Program-made: the position numbers and the translations under genes | Part shown: positions 1 to 8,754 of the stretch, one piece after another | Layout of the letters: every line of letters starts with the position of its first letter | Numbering within the stretch: position 1 is the first letter of the stretch | Notes under the pieces: model-generated | Told to the model about the DNA's origin: nothing | The model's input: the letters and a program-made list of their open reading frames with translations, nothing else | Databases searched by the model: none | Source: Ornithinibacillus salinisoli | GTDB taxonomy: Bacteria; Bacillota; Bacilli; Bacillales; Amphibacillaceae | NCBI RefSeq assembly: GCF_042682545.1 | Contig: NZ_JBHUHQ010000021.1 | Reading direction: 5' to 3' (one strand) | DNA: 64,000 bases

Positions 1-50
1 AACTGAAATAATATTTGAAATGCTTTTTCTCTTGCTGCATGACGTTTCAT
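1..50 (-). CDS. nusB: transcription antitermination factor NusB (5' end only)
   Basis: The minus strand reads MKRHAAREKAFQILFQ, the typical start of NusB, from an ATG at 50 behind an AAGGAG ribosome site. Only 16 codons are in the window. NusB binds boxA RNA with NusE/S10 in antitermination of rRNA transcription. It follows accB-accC-yqhY, as in Bacillus subtilis, which supports the call. Confidence 0.85.
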   Translation of the reverse strand, partial: MKRHAAREKAFQILFQ

Positions 51-147
51 CTTCCATAACTCCTTTTATCTTATCTACCACAAATAATAACATGATTATA
101 CACGCAAAGCTACAAACAACAGTCAGGAACAAATGAATGATATAGGA

Positions 148-187
148 ATAAATCAAGGTCAAAAGAATGGCTTCTTTTGACCTTGAT
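148..187 (-). terminator. intrinsic terminator after yqhY
   Basis: Perfect 16-base inverted repeat (arms 152-167 and 172-187) with a 4-base loop, followed on the minus strand by a T-rich stretch. It separates the accBC-yqhY operon from nusB. Confidence 0.75.
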
Positions 188-189
188 CA

Positions 190-585
190 TTATTCGTTCA
201 CTTCTTCGGTATCCTCTTTATCCATTTGTACACCAACAACATGAATATTTATTTCTGCTATATCCAATGCCGTCATATTTTTTAGAGTTTGTCTAATATT
301 TTCTTGTAGTTTTTGAGCTACTTGTGGTATAGATACACCATAATCCAGTACAACGTATAAATCAATAGCTACCCCGTTATCTGTTAGTTCAACTTTTACA
401 CCTTTACTATGTGTTTTTTTCCCGAACCGTTCTACTACACCGGTAGCAAAATTACCACGCATTGCATACAGCCCATCTACTTCTGATGCAGCAATACCAG
501 TAATTACTTCAATTACCTCTGGAGCAATCTCTACCTTACCTAAACCAGTATTCTCACTTACATTTACTAATTGTTGATCAGCCAT
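190..585 (-). CDS. yqhY: Asp23/Gls24 family protein YqhY
   Basis: A 131-residue Asp23/Gls24 (DUF322) protein. The family core spans most of the length, from KVEIAPEVIEVITGIAASE to the end. In B. subtilis the gene lies with accBC, and its loss is linked to disturbed acetyl-CoA carboxylase activity (family knowledge). I chose the ATG at 585 because AAGGAG sits 7 bases before it; an upstream in-frame ATG at 603 lacks such a site. It is the last gene of an accB-accC-yqhY operon and ends in a strong hairpin. Confidence 0.9.
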   Translation of the reverse strand: MADQQLVNVSENTGLGKVEIAPEVIEVITGIAASEVDGLYAMRGNFATGVVERFGKKTHSKGVKVELTDNGVAIDLYVVLDYGVSIPQVAQKLQENIRQTLKNMTALDIAEINIHVVGVQMDKEDTEEVNE

Positions 586-637
586 CTTCTCACTCCTTAT
601 CATTTTTTAATGATAATCTATGTTCCTTCGTCTCCAT

Positions 638-1996
638 TTATTTGTTTTTTTCAACAATTGGATGCTCTTCTAAAAAGTTTGTATTAAAATCCCCTGCTAC
701 AAATACATCATGTTCCATAATTAGTTGATGGAAAGGAATTGTCGTATGAACTCCTTCAACTAAAAATTCTCCTAATGCTCTCTTCATTCGATTAATTGCT
801 TCTTCACGTGTTGGACCATACGTAATTAATTTTGCAATCATGGAATCATAAAATGGAGGTATTTTATACGTTGGATAAGCAGCTGAATCCACCCTCACAC
901 CAAAACCACCTGGTGGTAAGTACATCTCGATAGTCCCTGGAGATGGCATAAAGTTCTTAAATGGATCTTCTGCATTTATTCTACATTCTATTGCCCAACC
1001 TTCGAAAGTAATTTCTTCCTGATTGAAGGACAGTTCTTCATTATTAGCTATTTTTATTTGTTCTTTGATTAAGTCAATTCCTGTTACCATTTCGGTGACT
1101 GGGTGTTCAACTTGAATTCTTGTGTTCATTTCCATGAAATAAAATTCTTTTGACGTACGATCAAAAATGAATTCTATCGTTCCTGCACCTCGATAATCAA
1201 CAGCTTGTGCAGCTTTAACTGCTGCATCTCCCATTTTTGTTCGAACTTCTTCGTTTAACGCCGGAGAAGGAGTTTCTTCTATCAACTTTTGTAGTCTTCG
1301 CTGAATGGTACAGTCTCTTTCTCCAAGATGAACAACATTGCCATAATTATCAGCAAGCACTTGAATTTCGACATGGCGAAAATCTTCGATGAATTTTTCA
1401 ATATATACACCTGGATTTCCAAAGGCTGTCTCCGCCTCTTTTTGTGTCACGCGAATTCCTTTGATTAATTCTTCTTCAGATCTTGCAACGCGAATACCTT
1501 TACCACCGCCACCTGCAGTCGCCTTAATAATTACTGGATAGCCAATTTCTTCAGCAATAGCAATGGCTTCTTCTTCATTTTGAATAATCCCTTCTGAACC
1601 CGGTACAATTGGGACATTTGCTTCCTTCATTGTTTCTCTTGCTACATCTTTTATACCCATCTTTTGTATTGAATGTGCACTTGGGCCAACAAAGGTCACA
1701 TTACATGCTTTACATATTTCTGCAAAATCAGCATTTTCAGCTAGAAACCCATAACCGGGGTGAATTGCATCTACCTCTGTTAATGTCGCTACACTCATGA
1801 TATTTGTAAAATTGAGGTAGCTATCTTTACTTAACGTAGGACCGATACAATAGGCTTCATCTGCTAATTGAACATGCAATGATTCTTTATCTGCTTCGGA
1901 ATATACGGCTACTGTTTCAATGTCCATTTCTTTACAAGCACGTATAATTCGAACGGCAATTTCACCTCTATTAGCAACTAATAGTTTTTTAATCAT
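638..1996 (-). CDS. accC: biotin carboxylase subunit of acetyl-CoA carboxylase
   Basis: A 452-residue ATP-grasp biotin carboxylase, full length for the family. It carboxylates the biotin on AccB using ATP and bicarbonate, the first half-reaction of malonyl-CoA synthesis for fatty acids. The N-terminal pre-ATP-grasp domain starts KKLLVANRGEIAVRIIRACK. The glycine-rich ATP loop GGGGKGIR (about 162-169) and the catalytic segment MEMNTRIQVEHPVTE (about 289-303) are intact. The ATG follows AAGGGGA. It lies 13 bases after accB and is surely co-transcribed with it. Confidence 0.97.
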   Translation of the reverse strand: MIKKLLVANRGEIAVRIIRACKEMDIETVAVYSEADKESLHVQLADEAYCIGPTLSKDSYLNFTNIMSVATLTEVDAIHPGYGFLAENADFAEICKACNVTFVGPSAHSIQKMGIKDVARETMKEANVPIVPGSEGIIQNEEEAIAIAEEIGYPVIIKATAGGGGKGIRVARSEEELIKGIRVTQKEAETAFGNPGVYIEKFIEDFRHVEIQVLADNYGNVVHLGERDCTIQRRLQKLIEETPSPALNEEVRTKMGDAAVKAAQAVDYRGAGTIEFIFDRTSKEFYFMEMNTRIQVEHPVTEMVTGIDLIKEQIKIANNEELSFNQEEITFEGWAIECRINAEDPFKNFMPSPGTIEMYLPPGGFGVRVDSAAYPTYKIPPFYDSMIAKLITYGPTREEAINRMKRALGEFLVEGVHTTIPFHQLIMEHDVFVAGDFNTNFLEEHPIVEKNK

Positions 1997-2009
1997 TACA
2001 ATCGTCCCC

Positions 2010-2513
2010 TTATTTTGTCTTTACTCTAAACAATGGTTGTCCATATTCAACTAGCTCGCCATTTTCAACTAAGACTTCAACAATCTCACCTGAAACTTCT
2101 GCTTCAATCTCATTAAACAATTTCATTGCCTCTACAATACATACTACTGTATCTTTATTTATATTGCTTCCCACATTAACAAAAGGACCGCTTTCAGGAT
2201 TAGGCGCTCGATAAAGTGTTCCTACCATTGGAGATGTAATCTCATAGTCATATTCTACACGATTCGGAGTCGATTCCTCTTTTGGCTCCGTATTAGCAAC
2301 AGGTTGGTTTTCTTGTGTTTCTGTTACCTCTACTTTAGGTTGTTGTACTTCTTTCACTTCTTGAACAGGACTTGCAGGTGAAAGTTGAACCGTTTTTGTT
2401 TCGGTTTCTTTCTTCATGCTTATTGTGGTCCCATTTGTTTCATAAGTAAACTCATTAATAGTAGATTGATCTATTAATTTTATTATTTCGCGGATTTCTT
2501 GTACTTTTAACAT
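2010..2513 (-). CDS. accB: biotin carboxyl carrier protein of acetyl-CoA carboxylase
   Basis: A 167-residue carrier protein. An N-terminal segment is followed by a Pro/Glu/Thr-rich linker (about 40-85) and a C-terminal biotinyl domain. The biotin-accepting lysine is K131 in the motif EAMKLFNEIEAE. The carboxybiotin arm moves between AccC and the carboxyltransferase AccAD. It is first gene of the accB-accC-yqhY unit. A possible promoter and a 17-base palindrome lie upstream. Confidence 0.97.
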   Translation of the reverse strand: MLKVQEIREIIKLIDQSTINEFTYETNGTTISMKKETETKTVQLSPASPVQEVKEVQQPKVEVTETQENQPVANTEPKEESTPNRVEYDYEITSPMVGTLYRAPNPESGPFVNVGSNINKDTVVCIVEAMKLFNEIEAEVSGEIVEVLVENGELVEYGQPLFRVKTK

Positions 2514-2544
2514 ATTGCTTGCACCCCTTCACAATAGAAAATTA

Positions 2545-2602
2545 TTATTAGGTCTTAATAACTCCTCTTAACATTTTACGATAAGTATAAGGTAAACATC
2601 AA
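2545..2602 (-). promoter_or_regulatory. possible accB promoter with a palindrome in its leader
   Basis: On the minus strand TTGATG (2597-2602) is followed after 18 bases by TAAAAT (2573-2578), a fair sigma-A pair. Downstream, before accB, lies the perfect palindrome TTATTAGGTCTTAATAA (2545-2561). It resembles lipid-synthesis repressor operators (FapR) only loosely, so that link is a guess. Apart from this and the spoIIIAH terminator I see nothing else in 2514-2914. Confidence 0.35.
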
Positions 2603-2834
2603 TAGAAAAGATGAAGTTACCAGAAAAATAAAGTGAAACTTCAATCAGTGGGGATTTCTTTCATCCCCACCGATTGTTAGTTGAACCAATCGGACACTTA
2701 CTGACAATTACATGCGGGATAAACCGATTCCAATTTAATTATAACAATCTTGAATGTGCAATGCGAATTGTTTAAAGAAACCTTACTATGCTTAACTATC
2801 AATAATACAATGGTAACCACGTGTATTATTACAT

Positions 2835-2901
2835 AAAAAAGCTGTTCCAGATCATATGGAGAAGAAAGGGTAACCTTTTCTCCGATTGGAACAGCTTTTT
2901 T
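2835..2901 (-). terminator. terminator after spoIIIAH
   Basis: Long hairpin with 15-base arms (AAAAAAGCTGTTCCA at 2835-2849, and its complement ending at 2901) and a second internal stem. The minus-strand transcript ends in a run of U. It closes the spoIIIA operon. Confidence 0.8.
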
Positions 2902-2914
2902 ATTATAAGCGTAT

Positions 2915-3484
2915 CTAGCTCTCCGTTGTAGGTTGGGTAATCACATTTACGCGTATTTCTCCAAACTCATCATATACCATGCGCATAATTTGTACGGTTT
3001 CTTCATTTGATAGCTTACCATCTACCATCACGTGCACATGAACGACCTCACCATCATTTCTTACAAGGACATCTTGATATTCGGCATTTGCTAAAACAGC
3101 ATCTTCAATAACAGTTTCTTTCGTCATCATTTTCTCGATCTCATCGATATCTTTCATAGCTTGGTTTTTCTCTTCTGTTGTCGCGTTACTTGAAGCAACA
3201 ATTTCTTCTAAGCGACTCTTTTTTGCACTACGTTCATCTTGTAAATCCATTCGAAGCGATGTAAATATTTCATCTCTACCTAGGTTGGAAATATCTCCTA
3301 CATCCGTTTCATCGGTTGAATCTGCATTTTCAGTAGATGCTTCTTCTGTGTCATCTGTAGTAGCATCTTGTCCTGTATCAACGTAAGCAATATCTTCATT
3401 ATCAGGTGAAGTCATATAATATACACTCAATACAATCATTAAACTAAGCATTGTCAAAAGCCAAACCGTTTGTTTTTTCAACAT
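2915..3484 (-). CDS. spoIIIAH: stage III sporulation protein AH
   Basis: A 189-residue protein with one N-terminal membrane segment (about 7-25), an acidic Ser/Thr/Asp linker (about 30-68) and a C-terminal YscJ/FliF-like ring-building domain (about 85-185). SpoIIIAH in the mother-cell membrane binds SpoIIQ of the forespore. Together they form the channel (feeding tube) needed for late forespore gene expression. It is last in the spoIIIA operon, 12 bases after spoIIIAG, and is followed by a terminator. Expected to be under sigma-E. Confidence 0.93.
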   Translation of the reverse strand: MLKKQTVWLLTMLSLMIVLSVYYMTSPDNEDIAYVDTGQDATTDDTEEASTENADSTDETDVGDISNLGRDEIFTSLRMDLQDERSAKKSRLEEIVASSNATTEEKNQAMKDIDEIEKMMTKETVIEDAVLANAEYQDVLVRNDGEVVHVHVMVDGKLSNEETVQIMRMVYDEFGEIRVNVITQPTTES

Positions 3485-3496
3485 ATTTCATCCTCC

Positions 3497-4114
3497 TTAT
3501 TTTTTAGGCATTACGGATACTCTATGTGTAGGAACATCCAATACTCTTGAAACTGCTTCAACGACCCATTGTTTTACTGTTGCGTGGTCAACTCCTTTGG
3601 CCACAACTAACACCCCTCTGACTTCTGGTCGCTTTGTTTGTACAAGTAGTGGAGATTCCTGATCCCCTTGCCTAATGGAAACCACTTGGGTTTCTTCGGT
3701 ATTCTCCTCAATTTGTCTTGTTCCACCATTTTGGTCATTTTCATTTGTGTTTTGCTGTCCTATTATTAAGTTTTTCTCATAGACTTTTACATTTGTTGAA
3801 TCAAGGTTTACCATTACTTCTACTTCAGAGACTCCACTTATCTCGCCTAGTAGTTCTTCTAAATCCTGTTTATAACTTCTTTCTAATTCAGACACATCTG
3901 ATGTACTAGTTTCGACTTCCGATTCATCTTCATTAGAATCTTGTTCTAAATGCATTCTGTTATCTTGATTTGGTTGTTCTTCCTGGGATGAGGTACTAAA
4001 AATATTTCCAACAAGTAGTAGTAGTAAGCTGACTAGACCAATTAATACTAAATATGAAGTTTTCTTTGATGAACCAACTCGTGATTGAAAGAACTCCTGT
4101 AGTTTTTTAATCAA
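3497..4114 (-). CDS. spoIIIAG: stage III sporulation protein AG
   Basis: A protein of about 205 residues with an N-terminal membrane helix, an acidic linker and a ring-building domain with the motif EVEVMVNLDST. SpoIIIAG forms a large ring in the mother-cell membrane as part of the SpoIIIA-SpoIIQ complex. I chose the TTG at 4114: it overlaps the spoIIIAF stop as TTGA and has GGGAGGGAGG upstream. A longer reading from 4165 lies wholly inside spoIIIAF and has no ribosome site. Confidence 0.92.
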   Translation of the reverse strand: MIKKLQEFFQSRVGSSKKTSYLVLIGLVSLLLLLVGNIFSTSSQEEQPNQDNRMHLEQDSNEDESEVETSTSDVSELERSYKQDLEELLGEISGVSEVEVMVNLDSTNVKVYEKNLIIGQQNTNENDQNGGTRQIEENTEETQVVSIRQGDQESPLLVQTKRPEVRGVLVVAKGVDHATVKQWVVEAVSRVLDVPTHRVSVMPKK

Positions 4115-4731
4115 GATGACCCTCCCTCCCAAATTAAACTTAACTTCATTTCTTCTGTTTCCCACACCTCTTCTAAAAATCTTTTGATTTCATCTAGGTC
4201 TTCGTTTTGGTCTGCTTCTACCGGTTTTTCTGTATTAATTACGATGTCATCAACTGCATATACTGTACCCTCCCCTTTTTCAGATTCTCGAATGTAAACA
4301 ATGACCTCTTCCAGATTTTCAAATGAGTAACTTGATTCAGCTGCAAAGGTAAAGTCCAAGTCAGTAATTTCAACCTGATATTCTTCTATTAGTGGATCTT
4401 TAGCTAAATCTATGAGTTGGACAGCCATCTGTTCTAAAATATATGCATTCTGTGTGGATTCTATTTCACTTTTTTGAATATCAATTAAATTTTCTATATT
4501 TCCTTCTTCTTCACTTTCTTCAAAAAACTCTGTTATAGAGGTATTGAACGCATGCTGTATATCAATATTAAATAAACTAAAAAATGGTTTTAAAAAAATG
4601 AGAATTAATAGCAAACCAACTACAAACCTTATATATTTCTTCATAGATGTAGCTGGTGTAATCAGGTCAATAATAGTAGCTAATAAAATAAATATAACGA
4701 TTTGTGTAACCCATTGAATGAGTAGGTCCAT
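4111..4731 (-). CDS. spoIIIAF: stage III sporulation protein AF
   Basis: A 206-residue protein with two N-terminal membrane helices (about 5-25 and 33-53) and a soluble C-terminal region. This is the layout of SpoIIIAF, whose soluble domain also has a ring-building fold. Part of the mother-cell SpoIIIA complex. It starts 11 bases after spoIIIAE and overlaps spoIIIAG by 4 bases, indicating translational coupling. Confidence 0.9.
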   Translation of the reverse strand: MDLLIQWVTQIVIFILLATIIDLITPATSMKKYIRFVVGLLLILIFLKPFFSLFNIDIQHAFNTSITEFFEESEEEGNIENLIDIQKSEIESTQNAYILEQMAVQLIDLAKDPLIEEYQVEITDLDFTFAAESSYSFENLEEVIVYIRESEKGEGTVYAVDDIVINTEKPVEADQNEDLDEIKRFLEEVWETEEMKLSLIWEGGSS

Positions 4732-4742
4732 ATTTAATCATC

Positions 4743-5918
4743 CTATCGTAGTAACAGCGTAATATTACTAGCAATGACAATAATGGCAATAGCTAAGAAA
4801 AACATAAATGAAACAGCTAGTAAACAAGCTAACATATAAATAATGTATTTACTGATCGTATCCAAGCATGTAATCAATGGCCCATCACCAATTGGCTGCA
4901 TAGCAGCTGCAGCTATTTTATAAATTAAAGCGATCGCAAATATTTTTAAGGCAGGAAACAATGCGATAAATATTATAATTCCTACCCCTACTATTCCAAC
5001 GGCATTCTTTAATAGTAAGGAGGCACTCAAAACAGTGTCCGCAGCATCTGTTATTGTCCTACCCACTACTGGTATGAAATTACCAGTAATAAATTTGGTT
5101 GTTTTCATCGCCACCCCATCTTGTATGGCACTTGCAGCTCCTTGAACGGACATCACTCCTAAAAATATGGTAAGGAAAGCACCCAACACACCTAAACTTA
5201 CTGATTTAAATAAATCTGCTAATTGTGTCACTTTATAATTTTCATTTAAACTACTTACGATAAGTAGAATTGCAGATAAAAATAATAATGGAAGTATAAA
5301 TTTAGATACGAGAACCCCACTTAGATTAATTAGGAATAGGATAATTGGATGAAAAAAAGAAACGGAAATAAAATTACCAAAGGTCGCCATTAATCCTAAA
5401 ACTAAAGGGATAAGGGCAATCATGAACCCGCTCATCATATCTATCGTTTCTTTTGTATAAGAAACCACTAAGTAAAAACTATTTAATGCAATAAATATTA
5501 ATACAATGTAGACGACAAAATAGGCAATTTTACTGACTGCACTCTGGTCAAATGCTGTGTGCATGGTTTGTAAAAAAACAGAAAATAATGTTAGCAATAA
5601 CAAAGTCCCTAGTAATTTCCCATTAACTAATAATTCATGAAAAAGATACTCCAATGCCCCTTGTAATGCATTTTTTATCGAAAAGGAATCTTTACTTTTA
5701 ATAAATTCGTAGACATTTGTTTTCTCTAATTCCGGTAAGTATCCCCCGTACTCACTTACAAGTTCATTCCAATAATGCTGCATACCGTCTAAAGATACTT
5801 CTTCCATAATCTTATCTTCTATCGGCTCTTCCGCTTCTCGTTCCTCTGCAGAAACTACTGCTTGTACTATAAAGAATAATGGGATAACAAGAAGAATTAT
5901 TCGACTATATCGTTTCAT
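4743..5918 (-). CDS. spoIIIAE: stage III sporulation protein AE
   Basis: A 391-residue polytopic protein with a signal-like N terminus (about 5-24), a soluble segment of about 70 residues, then a run of hydrophobic helices to the end. This is the size and layout of SpoIIIAE, the largest membrane protein of the SpoIIIA channel complex, probably part of its export-like base. In-operon, between spoIIIAD and spoIIIAF. Confidence 0.95.
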   Translation of the reverse strand: MKRYSRIILLVIPLFFIVQAVVSAEEREAEEPIEDKIMEEVSLDGMQHYWNELVSEYGGYLPELEKTNVYEFIKSKDSFSIKNALQGALEYLFHELLVNGKLLGTLLLLTLFSVFLQTMHTAFDQSAVSKIAYFVVYIVLIFIALNSFYLVVSYTKETIDMMSGFMIALIPLVLGLMATFGNFISVSFFHPIILFLINLSGVLVSKFILPLLFLSAILLIVSSLNENYKVTQLADLFKSVSLGVLGAFLTIFLGVMSVQGAASAIQDGVAMKTTKFITGNFIPVVGRTITDAADTVLSASLLLKNAVGIVGVGIIIFIALFPALKIFAIALIYKIAAAAMQPIGDGPLITCLDTISKYIIYMLACLLAVSFMFFLAIAIIVIASNITLLLR

Positions 5919-5960
5919 TCACTCCAATTACTCCCTTCCCTTCACAAGCATTTGTAAATA

Positions 5961-6353
5961 TTAAGTAGATGGTATGAAATTTAATATTGCTTCGATAACT
6001 GCAGTTAGAATCGGAATAGCAAGTAAAAGAATAAAAACCTTTCCAGCAAGTTCTATCTTCGCTGCAACAGCACCTAGTCCAGCATCCTTTGTAATATTTG
6101 CTCCTAATTCCGTGATGTAAGCAATACCGATAATTTTTAGAATGGTTTGGATATACATCCCATTAATAGTTGCTTTTTGTCCTAACGTTTCAATTAAATT
6201 TATGATGGAACCAATTTGCTTCATAACAACTAAAAATATAATAATTCCAGTAACTAAAATAATAAAGAAGGCAAAGGGGCCTTTCAGATCCTTTAGCACG
6301 ATATAAAGGATGCTAGCAATAATTCCAAGGGTTACGATTTGTATGATATCCAT
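5961..6353 (-). CDS. spoIIIAD: stage III sporulation protein AD
   Basis: A 130-residue membrane protein with about four hydrophobic segments, full length for SpoIIIAD. It shows the family features ITELGANITKDAGLGAVAAK and a C terminus ending in FIPST. Member of the mother-cell SpoIIIA channel complex. It starts 5 bases after spoIIIAC. Confidence 0.95.
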   Translation of the reverse strand: MDIIQIVTLGIIASILYIVLKDLKGPFAFFIILVTGIIIFLVVMKQIGSIINLIETLGQKATINGMYIQTILKIIGIAYITELGANITKDAGLGAVAAKIELAGKVFILLLAIPILTAVIEAILNFIPST

Positions 6354-6358
6354 AGGAA

Positions 6359-6565
6359 CTACCCTTGGAACAGGAATACGGATCTTATCTGTTGAAACAA
6401 GTCAGAGAGCCCATTGATAACAATTACTAGCACGATAATAAAACCAACTAATGTGGCAAATTGAGCAATCTCCTCTTTTCCCATTTGTTTTAAAATGGTA
6501 TGTATCAATGCCACAATAATTCCTATTCCCGCTATCTGAAATAATATGGACGCATCCATCTGCAT
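6359..6565 (-). CDS. spoIIIAC: stage III sporulation protein AC
   Basis: A 68-residue protein with two membrane helices and the family segment LKQMGKEEIAQFATLVGF. SpoIIIAC is a small membrane subunit of the SpoIIIA complex. The ATG at 6565 follows AAGGAAGGGG; a second ATG two codons later is possible. Tightly packed between AB and AD. Confidence 0.95.
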   Translation of the reverse strand: MQMDASILFQIAGIGIIVALIHTILKQMGKEEIAQFATLVGFIIVLVIVINGLSDLFQQIRSVFLFQG

Positions 6566-6583
6566 AAAAATGCCCCTTCCTTC

Positions 6584-7096
6584 TTAAATAAGCAATAATA
6601 CGATAAACAAACCACATAAAAAACCTAAACTTTTGGCCATTTTGCCATATTTATGTTGATTATCAATTGCATCTTGTAGTTCTCTTTCCAAATGTGTGAT
6701 CGTAAGCTGAATATGTTTTTGTTGTTGAGAAAAATCATGCTGTCCCAATGTTCTACCAAACTGATTTAAAATTTCTTTTTCGTTACTTGTTAATGAGGAT
6801 ATATTTATTAGCTTTTCAACAGCACTTTCCCAAGTAGGAACTAAATCTACTTTCCTCTTTGCCATCGCATCAGATAGAGTGAAGAAAAAACTTTTACTCG
6901 GTTCTGGAATTTGTTTTGCAATTGTCGCAAATGCATCTGGCAATGGTAATTGGCTATATAATATCTCTGCCTCTAATATTTGCAATGCATTTTTAAACTG
7001 TCTTATATGTCTCGGTCGCTTGGTTAAATTTTGACTCCAATCAAACCCTAACCAGGTTGTCGTACTTATAAGCAACAGAGCTCCTATCCATTTCAT
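6584..7096 (-). CDS. spoIIIAB: stage III sporulation protein AB
   Basis: A 170-residue protein with hydrophobic ends and a soluble middle containing ALQILEAEILYSQLPLPDAF, characteristic of SpoIIIAB. The fold is related to type II secretion and pilus GspF-like inner-membrane proteins. It overlaps the spoIIIAA stop by 4 bases (ATGA), which implies coupled translation with the ATPase. Confidence 0.95.
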   Translation of the reverse strand: MKWIGALLLISTTTWLGFDWSQNLTKRPRHIRQFKNALQILEAEILYSQLPLPDAFATIAKQIPEPSKSFFFTLSDAMAKRKVDLVPTWESAVEKLINISSLTSNEKEILNQFGRTLGQHDFSQQQKHIQLTITHLERELQDAIDNQHKYGKMAKSLGFLCGLFIVLLLI

Positions 7097-8019
7097 CTGG
7101 AAATCACCCCAGCTCGTTGTAATACATTATCTCCTTTTTCGTTGTAAACCTTATGCACTTTTCCAGGAACACTGCTGTTTTCTAACAAAATAATTCTTCG
7201 AAACACCTCTTGTTGTAATAATGGCTGTACAGAAGGTCTATGTTTAAGCTCTTGAAGTGACTGCCCATGAATCGTACAAATAACAGTGACCCCAGCATTG
7301 ATTGCTTCTATTAGCGCTTCTACATCTTTTTCACTTCCTATTTCATCCACTACTAAAACTTCAGGTGACATAGAACGAATCATCATCATCATACCTTCTG
7401 CTTTCGGACAAGCATCCATTACATCTGTACGCAGTCCCAAGTCATGCTGTGGAATTCCTTTGATTGATGCAGCTATTTCTGAGCGTTCATCAATAACGCC
7501 TACCTTTTTAGGGAGAATGTCTTTCCAGCCGGTTGCAATTATTCTTGTCACATCTCGAATGAGGGTTGTCTTTCCAGATTGAGGTGCTCCTACGAACAAC
7601 GTATTTAAATAACATTTGTCATATAAGTATGGAATGATAGAATTGGCGGCACCCACCTTTTCTTTTGCAATCCTTATATTCATGAAGGTAATGTGTTGTA
7701 TAGCCTTCACAGAACCACCTAGTGTATTAACTTTTCCTGATATCCCAACACGATGACCACCTTCAATCGTAATATAGCCTTCACGAAGTTCATCCTCCAT
7801 ACGATATAAGGAAAACTCACTTAACTGATTGATCATATACACGCCATCTTTTCGCGTAGGTTTCAAAGCATAGATCCATTCAATTGCCTCATCAAAAATC
7901 AGCTCGACAGGTTGATTTAAACGCAAGCGAATTTCTTGGAGCTTGTCCCACCTGTTGGAAATTTTCAATTGTATACCACGCTGGATATCATCTGGAAATA
8001 ATCGCAAAATCTCTTGCAT
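7093..8019 (-). CDS. spoIIIAA: stage III sporulation ATPase AA
   Basis: A 308-residue AAA/secretion-type ATPase. The P-loop is GAPQSGKT (about 144-151), the Walker B region is VLVVDEIGS, and a DERSEI segment lies between them. SpoIIIAA is thought to energise the SpoIIIA-SpoIIQ channel from the mother-cell cytoplasm. First gene of the eight-gene operon, with a sigma-E-like promoter about 40 bases upstream. Confidence 0.96.
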   Translation of the reverse strand: MQEILRLFPDDIQRGIQLKISNRWDKLQEIRLRLNQPVELIFDEAIEWIYALKPTRKDGVYMINQLSEFSLYRMEDELREGYITIEGGHRVGISGKVNTLGGSVKAIQHITFMNIRIAKEKVGAANSIIPYLYDKCYLNTLFVGAPQSGKTTLIRDVTRIIATGWKDILPKKVGVIDERSEIAASIKGIPQHDLGLRTDVMDACPKAEGMMMMIRSMSPEVLVVDEIGSEKDVEALIEAINAGVTVICTIHGQSLQELKHRPSVQPLLQQEVFRRIILLENSSVPGKVHKVYNEKGDNVLQRAGVISR

Positions 8020-8054
8020 AGCATGTCCTCACTTCATATAGTAGCTTTATAGTA

Positions 8055-8082
8055 TATGTATGTTTACTAGATAAATATATGA
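8055..8082 (-). promoter_or_regulatory. sigma-E-like promoter of the spoIIIA operon
   Basis: On the minus strand TCATATAT (8075-8082) is followed after 12 bases by CATACATA (8055-8062). This is close to the mother-cell sigma-E pattern (ATA-type -35, CATACAAT-type -10). spoIIIAA is a known sigma-E target in B. subtilis. Confidence 0.5.
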
Positions 8083-8100
8083 CAAGAGAACACCTTTTAT

Positions 8101-8143
8101 AACATGAAAAAAGCAGCCCATTTAGGACTGCTTTTTTCATGTT
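8101..8143 (-). terminator. terminator after efp
   Basis: Perfect 16-base arms (AACATGAAAAAAGCAG and its complement) with a short loop. The T-run in the second arm gives a rho-independent terminator at the end of the yqhT-efp unit. Confidence 0.8.
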
Positions 8144-8160
8144 ATATCTTCACTTCATTA

Positions 8161-8718
8161 CTATGCTCTTGACATATACTTACCATCCGAAGTACTAACT
8201 ATAAGAACATCACCTTTATTAATAAAGAACGGCACCTGTATCGTAAGACCCGTTTCTAAAGTAGCCGGTTTAGTACCTCCACTAGCCGTATCACCTTTAA
8301 TGCCCGGTTCTGTTTCAACAACTTCTAATTCCACATTATTTGGTAATTCAACACCAAGTATCTCACCTTCATAGGCAATAATAGCAACTTCCATATTCTC
8401 TTTAATAAATTTCAACTCGTGCTCAATTTGACTGGTTTGCAATTCAATTTGTTCATAAGTGTTTGTATCCATAAATGCATGTGAATCACCTGATGCGTAT
8501 AGATATTGCATTTTTTTATGTTCCACATGGGCTTTACCCACCTTTTCCCCACCACGGAAAGTTTTTTCAGCAATGTTTCCATTTCTTAAGTTACGGAGTT
8601 TAGAACGAACAAAAGCTGCTCCTTTTCCTGGCTTTACATGTTGGAAGTCCAATACTTGCCATACATCATTATCTACTTCAATTGTTAAACCTGTTTTAAA
8701 GTCATTTACCGAAATCAT
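8161..8718 (-). CDS. efp: translation elongation factor P
   Basis: A 185-residue EF-P with its three beta-barrel domains. The loop VKPGKGAAF carries K32, the residue that is modified in many bacteria, and the protein ends in GKYMSRA. EF-P enters the ribosomal E site and relieves stalling at polyproline. I chose the ATG at 8718 because AAGGAGG lies 8 bases before it and the product then begins MISVNDF, as in homologues. Downstream of yqhT with 36 bases between, as in B. subtilis. Confidence 0.97.
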   Translation of the reverse strand: MISVNDFKTGLTIEVDNDVWQVLDFQHVKPGKGAAFVRSKLRNLRNGNIAEKTFRGGEKVGKAHVEHKKMQYLYASGDSHAFMDTNTYEQIELQTSQIEHELKFIKENMEVAIIAYEGEILGVELPNNVELEVVETEPGIKGDTASGGTKPATLETGLTIQVPFFINKGDVLIVSTSDGKYMSRA

Positions 8719-8754
8719 TACTTTTTCCTCCTTCATGAACAATAAAAATTATAT

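Noticed and set aside
5880..5918. GTCGAATAA at the start of spoIIIAE as a sixth sigma-H element
   Set aside because: It is inside the coding sequence and has no AGGA block at the right distance.
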